From Streptosporangiaceae bacterium (GTDB lineage Bacteria; Actinomycetota; Actinomycetes; Streptosporangiales; Streptosporangiaceae), in contig JASHTT010000224.1 of NCBI GenBank assembly GCA_030040415.1, positions 1 through 7,871 on the forward strand: a DNA stretch of 7,871 nt, in the 5' to 3' direction. A program made the position numbers and the translations under genes. The notes under the pieces are model-generated. The model did no database searches. It saw only the letters and a program-made list of their open reading frames with translations, and was not told where the DNA came from. Below, piece after piece: positions 1 through 4,972 of this stretch (position 1 is the stretch's first letter; every line of letters begins with the position of its first letter).

Positions 1-1
1 C

Positions 2-46
2 ATCGTGAACGACCACCTCACCGGTTGCTTCCGGCGGCAGGCATGA
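2..46 (+). CDS. possible 3' end of an upstream gene
   Basis: A reading frame enters from the left edge and stops at TGA 44-46, ending in the residues IVNDHLTGCFRRQA. Its stop overlaps the ATG at 43 in the arrangement ATGA, the usual form of translational coupling in actinobacteria. That overlap is the only support; fifteen open codons in GC-rich DNA mean little. The family cannot be recognised from so few residues. Confidence 0.25.
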   Translation: MVNDHLTGCFRRQA

Positions 47-432
47 CAGCGACCAGCGGGGGTTTCCGGGCGGGCAGCAGCGGGAGGTCCGGGGAGGCCG
101 TCCCGCCGCAGGGCAGCAGCGGGGGGTTCCGGGGGGTCGTCCCCCCGGAGGGCAGCGGCGGGGGGTTCGGCGGGGTCGTCCCGCCGCAGGCCAAGGCCAC
201 GCCCGAGGACCTCGGCATCGACCTGGCCGACCTCGACTGGCACTCCTCGGGCAGTTTGCCCGGAGCCATCGAGGTCGCGATGACGGGTCCGCACGGCGAG
301 CCGGGCGGTCAGGCATGGGTGCTGATGCGGGTAAACGACGACCCGTCGAGCCGCGTCCTGGTCTATGACCGGCACGAATGGGAGTGCTTCCTGGACGGCG
401 TCAGGAACGGCGAGTTCGACCTGGAGGACTAG
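43..432 (+). CDS. DUF397-like small protein with repeat-derived N-terminus
   Basis: Encodes 129 residues from ATG 43. TTG 25 is also in frame and the frame is open to the left edge, but ATG 43 makes a 4-nt overlap with the frame ending at 46. Residues 11-49 are three 13-residue repeats rich in Gly and Pro (for example GSSGGFRGVVPPE), probably disordered. The remainder looks folded. The last 25 residues, including VLVYDRHEWECFLDGVRNGEFDL, resemble the C-terminal half of DUF397 proteins, where a Phe/Trp-containing helix is followed by G-x-F/Y-D. The N-terminal DUF397 signature (W..S, CVEVA, RDS) is only loosely present. DUF397 proteins are small partners of XRE regulators in actinomycetes, and a regulator/DUF397 pair lies just downstream. 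A related role is inference. The gene is real with good probability; the family call is moderate. Confidence 0.6.
   Translation: MTATSGGFRAGSSGRSGEAVPPQGSSGGFRGVVPPEGSGGGFGGVVPPQAKATPEDLGIDLADLDWHSSGSLPGAIEVAMTGPHGEPGGQAWVLMRVNDDPSSRVLVYDRHEWECFLDGVRNGEFDLED
73..189 (+). repeat. three 39-bp tandem repeats, GC-rich
   Basis: Units span 73-111, 112-150 and 151-189, each starting GGCAGC and ending CCGCAG or CCGGAG. A fourth, decayed copy is visible just before (about 55-72). Thirty-nine bases is 13 codons, so the reading frame is kept. Unit 2 contains a 9-bp inverted repeat (TCCGGGGGG / CCCCCCGGA, 128-149, loop TCGT). Unit 3 contains a 7-bp one (CGGCGGG / CCCGCCG, 168-186). Similar units recur near 5454 and, more loosely, near 7340. 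Confidence 0.85.
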
Positions 433-437
433 GCCAG

Positions 438-454
438 GGCCGCGGGACGCGGCC
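438..454 (+). terminator. hairpin terminator after the DUF397-like gene
   Basis: A perfect 7-bp GC stem (GGCCGCG / CGCGGCC) with a 3-nt GGA loop begins 5 nt after the TAG at 430-432. It has no T tract, which is common for actinobacterial terminators. It separates this gene from the XRE regulator. Confidence 0.5.
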
Positions 455-520
455 TGACCGCCGACACCCGGCAATGCCACAAAAGGCGTGTCATCGGAGC
501 GCACGAACCGATACCATCCT

Positions 521-549
521 TTGTGAATCGCAAGTTGCGGTCTTACCTT
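521..549 (+). promoter_or_regulatory. possible promoter of the XRE regulator
   Basis: TTGTGA (521-526), 17 bases, then TACCTT (544-549) resembles a housekeeping -35/-10 pair, with 4 of 6 matches in each box. It lies in an AT-richer stretch (about 478-560) that stands out from its GC-rich surroundings. An alternative -10 is TACCAT at 512-517. Confidence 0.3.
529..539 (+). promoter_or_regulatory. palindromic candidate operator CGCAAGTTGCG
   Basis: Perfect 5-bp arms CGCAA / TTGCG around a single G, placed in the spacer of the possible promoter. A related palindrome with the same AAGTT core sits in the promoter of the ATPase gene at 1870-1883. XRE regulators usually bind such sites and often control themselves. 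Binding here is inferred. Confidence 0.35.
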
Positions 550-554
550 TCCCA

Positions 555-618
555 TTTCGGGCAACACTGGTTTCGGGCAACACTGGTTTCGGGCAACACC
601 GGCTTCGGCAACACGGGG
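555..618 (+). repeat. four tandem 16-bp repeats in the regulator leader
   Basis: Units at 555-570 and 571-586 are identical (TTTCGGGCAACACTGG). The unit at 587-602 differs by one base, and 603-618 is a decayed copy. The array ends 7 nt before the ATG at 626, so it forms the leader, and its last GGGG (615-618) is the only ribosome-binding-like sequence for the regulator. Copies could serve as iterated binding sites for a protein or tune translation. Confidence 0.85.
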
Positions 619-625
619 ATCAGCC

Positions 626-1477
626 ATGAGTGATGACGCCTACGGTGCCACGGTCGCCAAGCGGCGACTCGCGCGGCGGCTTACCGAGCTCAGGCACAGG
701 TCCGGACACACCGCGAACCACATCTGTGACCTGCTGGACTGGGGCCGCGGCAAGGTGGGCAGGTTCGAGGCGAATCAGTGGAAGCGCCCCGAGATGAGCG
801 ACATCCGGGACCTGCTGCGGATCTACGACGCGTCGCCCGCCGACCGCGAGGAGCTTGAGCAGCTCGCGGTTCAGGCCAGGGCCAGGCCCTGGTGGCGGGA
901 CTACCCGGACGTCTTCGAGAACGAGTTTCCCGGCTTCGAGAACGACGCCGCCAGGATCCGGGTGTTCATGCCGCTGCTGATACCAGGACTGCTGCAGACA
1001 CGCGACTACCTGGAGGCTCACCTGCGGTTCGGTGCCAGGCCGCCGACATGGCGGCAACGGGCGACAGTAGCCAGGATGCGGCGGCAAGAGGTGCTCGACC
1101 GCGTCGACTCGACCCTGCCGAGGGTCGAGGTTGTGCTCACCGAGGCGTCTTTGATGTACCGGTGGGGATCGAACGCAGACCGCCGTGATCAGATCGACCA
1201 CCTCATTGATCTGGCCGGCAGGCCGAATGTCGACGTGCGCATCCAGCGCTTCGACGACGGCCCGCCACAGGGCATGTTCTCGCCCGTCAACATCTTCGAC
1301 TTTCCTGGCAGCGAGCCCAGCATCGTGTTCACCGAGACCGATACCGCGATCCAGGAGGTGAGCCAGCCGGAGCTGGTGGATAGCTATAACCGAACCTTTG
1401 ACCGGGCGTGTGAATCGGCACTTGAGCCCCCTGACACGACCGGATACTTGCGATTTCTAGCGCAACGACTGGAGTGA
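626..1477 (+). CDS. XRE-family transcriptional regulator with DUF5753 domain
   Basis: A cytoplasmic DNA-binding regulator of 283 residues, normal for the family. Residues about 11-68 form the helix-turn-helix, including LARRLTELRHRSGHT and WGRGKVGRFEANQW. The RPWW pair at 87-90 follows, and the rest is the DUF5753 domain with its typical stretch VFMPLLIPGLLQTRDYLEAH (113-132) and an FTETDTAIQEV segment near the C-terminus. ATG 626 is the first start after the leader repeats. The gene is followed after 6 nt by a DUF397 gene. Such XRE/DUF397 pairs, including the WhiJ-type loci of Streptomyces, have been linked to development and antibiotic production. Regulation of the pair and of the ATPase downstream through the AAGTT palindromes is inference. 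The ligand of DUF5753 is not known to me. Confidence 0.93.
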   Translation: MSDDAYGATVAKRRLARRLTELRHRSGHTANHICDLLDWGRGKVGRFEANQWKRPEMSDIRDLLRIYDASPADREELEQLAVQARARPWWRDYPDVFENEFPGFENDAARIRVFMPLLIPGLLQTRDYLEAHLRFGARPPTWRQRATVARMRRQEVLDRVDSTLPRVEVVLTEASLMYRWGSNADRRDQIDHLIDLAGRPNVDVRIQRFDDGPPQGMFSPVNIFDFPGSEPSIVFTETDTAIQEVSQPELVDSYNRTFDRACESALEPPDTTGYLRFLAQRLE

Positions 1478-1483
1478 ACATCC

Positions 1484-1711
1484 ATGAATGACCTGTCCGA
1501 GGCGGCCTGGCGGAAGGCCAAGGCCAGCCAGAACAACGGCGGCTGCGTCGAAGTGGCAGACAACCTGCCCGGCGTGGTCGCCATTCGGGACTCCAAGCGG
1601 CCCGAGGGCGGCGCGCACCTCGTCAGCCGGGCAGCGTTCGTATCTTTCATCGAAGACGCCAAGATGGGCCGCTACGACCTGGGCAGCCAGCCCTCCGGCG
1701 GTCGGCGCTGA
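1484..1711 (+). CDS. DUF397 domain protein, partner of the XRE regulator
   Basis: Encodes 75 residues, a full-length DUF397 protein. The signature is complete: W9-R-K-A near the start, GGCVEVA (19-25), AIRDSK (33-38), then F52/F55 and KMGRYDL (60-66). ATG 1484 has GGAG at 1471-1474 as ribosome binding site, overlapping the end of the regulator, so the two are co-transcribed. Members of the family (BldB is a relative) act with XRE proteins in actinomycetes as small regulators, and some pairs have been proposed to behave like toxin-antitoxin systems. Which of these applies here cannot be read from the sequence. The hairpin 22 nt downstream closes the unit. Confidence 0.9.
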   Translation: MNDLSEAAWRKAKASQNNGGCVEVADNLPGVVAIRDSKRPEGGAHLVSRAAFVSFIEDAKMGRYDLGSQPSGGRR

Positions 1712-1733
1712 GCGTCGTCGGCGTAACGCGCGA

Positions 1734-1769
1734 TGGCGGGTTCGCGGGCATGGACCGCCGAACCCGCCA
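1734..1769 (+). terminator. hairpin terminator after the XRE/DUF397 pair
   Basis: An 11-bp perfect stem (TGGCGGGTTCG / CGAACCCGCCA) around a 14-nt loop starts 22 nt after the DUF397 stop. The loop can add a further CGG/CCG pairing. There is no T tract, as usual in these genomes. The rest of the gap up to 1868 shows nothing clear. Confidence 0.55.
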
Positions 1770-1868
1770 CCGCTGTGACGCTCGCCGTCGGCTCTGGAAA
1801 CGGGCTTGCGCAGCCAGCGCCGTGGACGTGGCCGCCGGCCATTTTGAAGGAACATTTACCGAATCCCA

Positions 1869-1896
1869 TTGCGAAAGTTCGCACATCACTCATAAT
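1869..1896 (+). promoter_or_regulatory. probable housekeeping-type promoter of the ATPase gene
   Basis: TTGCGA (1869-1874), 16 bases, then CATAAT (1891-1896), with 9 of 12 consensus matches. It lies in the AT-richest stretch of the window (about 1840-1918). Transcription would begin about 30-35 nt before the ATG at 1937. Confidence 0.5.
1870..1883 (+). promoter_or_regulatory. palindromic candidate operator in the ATPase promoter
   Basis: Perfect 6-bp arms TGCGAA / TTCGCA around AG, overlapping the -35 box. A repressor bound here would block the polymerase. It shares the AAGTT core with the palindrome at 529-539 before the XRE regulator, which makes that regulator the first candidate to bind. 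This is inference. Confidence 0.4.
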
Positions 1897-1936
1897 CTGT
1901 GCTTCACATAAGCCTTAGTCGGAAGGGCGGAGGAGC

Positions 1937-2878
1937 ATGCGGCCGCCAACGCCTGCCGAGGGTGGCGGGAACGTGCTGGGCAGTGCTGCTGCCGACCCCG
2001 CAGCGGGTGCCGGCCTGCTGGCCGCACCGGTAGCCGGGGCCCTGGCCGTCCTTCCCGACACGAATGGCGGAAACGCGCATCTCGCCCACGCGGGGCTCAG
2101 CGGCGGCGGCTGCTTCGTCAGGCCGTTGCCCATCGACACCACGTGCGCGGCGGCCGCCCGCCGGTACTTCCGCGAGGCGGTTTCGAGCCTGGACATGCCG
2201 TCCGGGCTCATGCATGACGGTGTCACCATGGCCAGCGAGCTTGCGGCCAACACCCTGCACGCGCAGCCCTCGTCGGCTCATCCGGCCGCCGCGGGCGGCG
2301 TCCCGGAGATCTGGCTCTACCTGCGCGGCAGCGGCCGGACGTGCGAGCTAGTCTGCAAGGTCTTCGACGCCGAGCGCCGGTGGCATGCCGGCGTCGAGGC
2401 CGGCGCTGACAAGGCACCCGTCGATGCTGTCAGCGGGCGAGGGCTTCAGGTGGTAGCCGGGCTGTCCGCCGGACAGTGGGGCTGTCATCCCAGCCGTTCC
2501 CGCCTCGGCAGCTGGAAGGTGCCGGGCAAGGTCGTGTGGTTCGCGCTCCGGATACCGCCGGTCGCGCTGCCCGAGCAGTTCAGGCGCCCGCGCCTTGGCG
2601 CGGACTGGCTCGTGGACGAGCTCGAGAGCATGCTGGCCGGCCGCGGCCTCGCCAGCGGCATCGTCAGGGCCGACGCGGGCGGCATGTCGGTGCTCTCCCT
2701 CAACGCGCACCTGACGGTGTGGCGGAATGGCGACACGGTTTCCTGGCGTACGTCTTCTGGCAGCTACCTGCAGATGGAACTGGCGGACCTGGTCGAGGTC
2801 GCGGAGCAGATCGTCAGCGCCCACGAGGAGATCGAGCTGGGCGGAGTGCCGGTCGGTCCGGTCGGCCCCGTCGGGTAA
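1937..2878 (+). CDS. ATP-binding protein of the HATPase (RsbW/SpoIIAB-like) family
   Basis: Encodes 313 residues. The HATPase fold spans about 62-210. The N box is MASELAANTLHA (98-109, with E101 and N105). A VFD segment (142-144) stands where the Mg/ATP-binding Asp box is expected. The G box is SGRGLQVVAGLSAGQWG (166-182), and the KVVWFALRIP strand closes the fold. This is the pattern of actinomycete anti-sigma-factor kinases, which phosphorylate anti-anti-sigma proteins or sequester sigma factors. The DxG box is weak (DAERR instead of D-x-G), so ATP use is uncertain. About 60 low-complexity residues precede the fold and an extra domain of about 95 residues follows it, ending in a GPV repeat, so this is not a minimal RsbW. 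GGAGGAG (1929-1935) precedes ATG 1937 closely, with GAAGGG at 1922-1927. XRE, DUF397 and HATPase genes recur together in Streptomyces (AbaA/WhiJ-type clusters), so a joint function is plausible. No target is visible here. Confidence 0.85.
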   Translation: MRPPTPAEGGGNVLGSAAADPAAGAGLLAAPVAGALAVLPDTNGGNAHLAHAGLSGGGCFVRPLPIDTTCAAAARRYFREAVSSLDMPSGLMHDGVTMASELAANTLHAQPSSAHPAAAGGVPEIWLYLRGSGRTCELVCKVFDAERRWHAGVEAGADKAPVDAVSGRGLQVVAGLSAGQWGCHPSRSRLGSWKVPGKVVWFALRIPPVALPEQFRRPRLGADWLVDELESMLAGRGLASGIVRADAGGMSVLSLNAHLTVWRNGDTVSWRTSSGSYLQMELADLVEVAEQIVSAHEEIELGGVPVGPVGPVG

Positions 2879-2983
2879 TTCTTCCGCTGCCTTCGGCCAC
2901 AGTTTGCTTCCAGGTCGGCTGCCCCTGGCAGTGCCGTTCCCCTGTTAACCCTGTTGCCCAACGACGGGCGCCGGCAGTGATCG

Positions 2984-3013
2984 TTACCATCTGGCGCTCG
3001 AACCCTGGATAAT
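2984..3013 (+). promoter_or_regulatory. probable promoter of the DUF3117 gene
   Basis: TTACCA (2984-2989), 18 bases, then GATAAT (3008-3013), with 9 of 12 consensus matches. The leader to ATG 3109 would be about 90 nt. No clear terminator for the ATPase gene was found between 2879 and 2983. Confidence 0.45.
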
Positions 3014-3108
3014 AGAGGGACTGATCGAGATCCATGGGGCTGGCTGGAGAACCGGACAGCCCTGGCAGATACGTGCGCCCTGGGCAGGGGAAACGGAAGG
3101 GGAGCAGG

Positions 3109-3276
3109 ATGGCGGCGATGAAGCCGCGGACGGGTGACGGTCCGCTTGAGGTCACCAAGGAAGGCCGCGGCATCGTTATGCGGGTGCCGCTTGAGGGCGG
3201 CGGGCGGCTCGTGGTCGAGCTGACGCCGGACGAGGCGCGGGCGCTGGGCGACGCGCTCAACACGGCTGTCGGCTGA
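3109..3276 (+). CDS. DUF3117 small conserved protein
   Basis: Encodes 55 residues starting MAAMKPRTGDGPLEVTKEGR. This is almost the consensus of a small actinobacterial family of unknown function (DUF3117, like M. tuberculosis Rv1211). The whole family length is present. In the family, the start is followed by the conserved KPRTGDGPLEVTKEGRGI core, a VPLEGGGRLVVEL strand pair, and TPDEARALGDAL as the final helix. ATG 3109 has AAGGGGAG at 3097-3104 at good distance. An in-frame GTG or ATG further upstream (3034) has no comparable binding site and would add non-conserved residues. ATG 3118 is a possible internal start. Position near sigE is conserved in mycobacteria. The protein is likely cytoplasmic. 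I know of no established function. Confidence 0.93.
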   Translation: MAAMKPRTGDGPLEVTKEGRGIVMRVPLEGGGRLVVELTPDEARALGDALNTAVG

Positions 3277-3303
3277 GTCGCACTGGCAGCGCCCGGGTTA
3301 CCC

Positions 3304-3321
3304 TGCGACCCGTGCGTCGCG
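3304..3321. terminator. weak hairpin between convergent genes
   Basis: A 5-bp stem GCGAC / GTCGC with a 6-nt loop and one flanking wobble pair, in the 82-nt gap between the DUF3117 gene and the convergent methyltransferase. It is short, without T tract, and could be chance in such GC-rich DNA. Confidence 0.2.
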
Positions 3322-3358
3322 TGCCGACTCCGTCCGCCGCGCGCAGACTTAACCTGCC

Positions 3359-3991
3359 CTAGGCCTGTTTGACCGCGGCGAGGAATCCATCTCCGAAAGG
3401 CAGCAGCAACGGCACGAGCTGCTCGTCGGTCCTGACCTGTTCCCGCAGTTCTGCGGCGGTTGCCGCGTCCGCGGCACTCGCTGCCCGGCCGGCCGAGGCG
3501 TCTGGCAGTGCGGCATTGACGGCGACCAGGCCGCCGGGCCGCAGCAGGCGCAATGCCGCTGCCAGGTAAGCGGGCAGCTCTTGCCTGTCGGCGTCGCAGA
3601 AGACCATGTCATAGGCGCCGTCGGCGAGCCGCGGCAGCACCTCCAGCGCCAGCCCTCCGATGAGCCGGAACCGGCCGGGCTGGAAGCCAGCTGCGATGAA
3701 GGAGGCGCGGGCCAGCCGCTGATGTTCGGGCTCGGCGTCGACGGTCGTGAGCACGCCGCCGGGCCGCATGCCGCGCAGTAGCCAGATGCCCGACGTGCCG
3801 CATCCGGTGCCGATCTCCACGGTTGCCCTGGCGCCCACCGCGGCCGCGAGGAAACGGAGCGCCCCACCGGTTAGCCGGCTCACCGGCGCCGCGCCGCCCA
3901 CCTCCGCCGCGTTCCGCCGGGCCGACACCAGCACCTCGTCCTCTGGCTGGAAGTCCTCGATGTAGGCGAGGGTGCCCTCTGCTGTCGAAAT
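3359..3991 (-). CDS. SAM-dependent O-methyltransferase (class I, Rv1220c-like), probable ATT start
   Basis: Encodes about 210 residues of the class I O-methyltransferase family (COMT/CCoAOMT-like), which transfers methyl from S-adenosylmethionine. In the ATT-start numbering the SAM-binding loop is VEIGTGCGTSG (58-68). D85 in TTVDAEPEH would bind the SAM ribose, and FCDADR (131-136) carries the two acidic residues expected near the metal or substrate. The nearest canonical start, GTG at 3934-3932, would cut into the conserved N-terminal helix. Translation upstream continues as STAEGTLAYIEDFQPEDE, which fits the family N-terminus. No ATG, GTG, TTG or CTG exists in this frame back to the stop at 4090-4088. 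An ATT codon (3991-3989) has GGGAGG 5 nt before it. The substrate is unknown. The gene is divergent from sigE, as in M. tuberculosis. The downstream end converges on the DUF3117 gene. Confidence 0.9.
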   Translation of the reverse strand: MSTAEGTLAYIEDFQPEDEVLVSARRNAAEVGGAAPVSRLTGGALRFLAAAVGARATVEIGTGCGTSGIWLLRGMRPGGVLTTVDAEPEHQRLARASFIAAGFQPGRFRLIGGLALEVLPRLADGAYDMVFCDADRQELPAYLAAALRLLRPGGLVAVNAALPDASAGRAASAADAATAAELREQVRTDEQLVPLLLPFGDGFLAAVKQA

Positions 3992-4027
3992 GGCTACCTC
4001 CCGTTGACCACCATGGCGGCTGCGCTG

Positions 4028-4084
4028 GTGCTCAGGGCGCCTGTGCTCCGGCCCGGCGCTCGGGGCGCCGGTGCTTAGGGCGGC
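4028..4084 (+). repeat. four degenerate 14-15 bp repeats in the divergent gap
   Basis: Units begin at 4028, 4043, 4057 and 4071 and follow the pattern GTGCTC-GGGCGCC. The first and last are closest (GGTGCTCAGGGCGCC and GGTGCTTAGGGCGGC). They lie in the leader of the minus-strand methyltransferase gene. The gap 3992-4282 otherwise holds the promoters for sigE. I found no convincing housekeeping promoter for the methyltransferase. Confidence 0.5.
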
Positions 4085-4109
4085 AGCCTAGCCGCAGCAG
4101 GCACGGTCC

Positions 4110-4137
4110 GGGAACCGGCTTAGCAGCCCGTGCGTTG
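4110..4137 (+). promoter_or_regulatory. ECF (sigma-E type) promoter upstream of sigE
   Basis: GGGAACC (4110-4116), 16 bases, then CGTTG (4133-4137). The GGAAC element and the GTT element are 18 bases apart, matching the published mycobacterial SigE/SigH-type consensus (GGAAC, 16-19 bases, GTT). Start of transcription would be near 4143, giving a leader of about 140-170 nt. It suggests that SigE transcribes its own operon. Confidence 0.6.
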
Positions 4138-4205
4138 CCGTTGTGGGCGTCGTGTCACGCGGTCCCAGCTGGGATGCGGCTCGAGCGGCGTTGCCCCGGG
4201 GCTGC

Positions 4206-4232
4206 CGGAAGCATTCTGGCTGTCCCGGCGTT
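4206..4232 (+). promoter_or_regulatory. second, weaker ECF-type promoter upstream of sigE
   Basis: GGAAGC (4206-4211), 17 bases, then CGTT (4229-4232). The last base of the -35 core is G instead of C, so it is weaker than the site at 4110. It would start transcription about 40-75 nt before the candidate start codons. Confidence 0.35.
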
Positions 4233-4282
4233 TACCTGTTGCGGGAGTAGGTAGCACAGTCATCGATTGTGGGATGAAGTAG

Positions 4283-4972
4283 GTGCGGCGACCGAGCCCG
4301 AGTGAGGGGATGACGGTGGGGACGAGCGTGGACGAAGGCGGATCCGCAGCGCGGACCGAGCCTGCCGCGCGGGTCGACGAAACTGGCGCGGGGTGGACGC
4401 CGCCGAGCTGGGAGGACCTGGTCCGGAACCACTCGGCCCGGGTATACCGCCTTGCCTACCGGCTGACTGGCAACACCCACGACGCCGAGGACCTCACGCA
4501 GGAAGTTTTCGTCCGGGTCTTCCGTTCGCTCGATACCTACACTCCAGGCACTTTCGAGGGTTGGCTGCACCGCATCACTACCAACCTGTTCCTCGACATG
4601 GCGCGCCGCAGGCAGCGGATCCGGTTCGAGGGCCTGGCGGACGAGACCGAGGCGCGTCTTGGCGGCAGCGAGCCCACGCCTGCCCAGGCCTTCGACGACC
4701 GGCACCTGGACGGCGACATTCACGCCGCGCTGAACGCGCTGGCACCTGAGTACCGCGCCGCCGTCATCCTGTGCGACATCGAGGGCCTGTCCTACGAGGA
4801 GATCGCCGCGACGCTGGGCGTGAAGCTCGGCACGGTCCGCAGCCGGATCCATCGCGGGCGGGCCCAGCTGCGCCAGGCGCTGGAACACCGCAGGCCGCGG
4901 CATGCGGGCGGGGCGGTGCCCCAGCCAAGGCTGCAGCTCGACAGCCCGGTGGCCGAAGGAGGGCAGTCATGA
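4283..4972 (+). CDS. sigE: ECF RNA polymerase sigma factor SigE
   Basis: Directs RNA polymerase to envelope-stress promoters. Residues 43-110 form sigma region 2 (WEDLVRNHSARVYRLAYRLT, DAEDLTQEVFVRVFRS, FEGWLHRITTNLFLDMARRR), and about 145-200 form region 4 (EYRAAVILCDIEGLSYEEIA, LGVKLGTVRSRIHRGR). These stretches are nearly those of M. tuberculosis SigE, and the gene neighbourhood agrees, so orthology is well supported. The start is uncertain. GTG 4283 is the longest but has a poor ribosome binding site, ATG 4310 follows GAGGGG without a spacer, and GTG 4316 has GAGGGG (4304-4309) at 6 nt and is the best supplied. Either way the first 40 residues are not conserved. The stop overlaps the anti-sigma start as ATGA, so the two are coupled. 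Two ECF-type promoters lie upstream. Confidence 0.95.
   Translation: MRRPSPSEGMTVGTSVDEGGSAARTEPAARVDETGAGWTPPSWEDLVRNHSARVYRLAYRLTGNTHDAEDLTQEVFVRVFRSLDTYTPGTFEGWLHRITTNLFLDMARRRQRIRFEGLADETEARLGGSEPTPAQAFDDRHLDGDIHAALNALAPEYRAAVILCDIEGLSYEEIAATLGVKLGTVRSRIHRGRAQLRQALEHRRPRHAGGAVPQPRLQLDSPVAEGGQS

Noticed and set aside
555..618. CRISPR array
   Set aside because: The 16-bp units are directly adjacent with no unique spacers, and there are no cas genes.
620..1201. Long minus-strand open frame of 193 codons opposite the XRE regulator
   Set aside because: It is the complement of a strongly conserved XRE/DUF5753 gene, is rich in Pro and Arg as antisense frames in GC-rich DNA are, and has no ribosome binding site or recognisable motif.
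3823..4254. Plus-strand open frame of 143 codons over the methyltransferase start and the divergent gap
   Set aside because: It overlaps the conserved N-terminal half of the methyltransferase on the other strand and the ECF promoters, and its product is low-complexity Pro/Arg/Ala sequence.
4232..4903. Minus-strand open frame of 223 codons opposite sigE
   Set aside because: The plus strand encodes an unmistakable sigma factor here. The antisense product shows no domain and ends in the promoter region.
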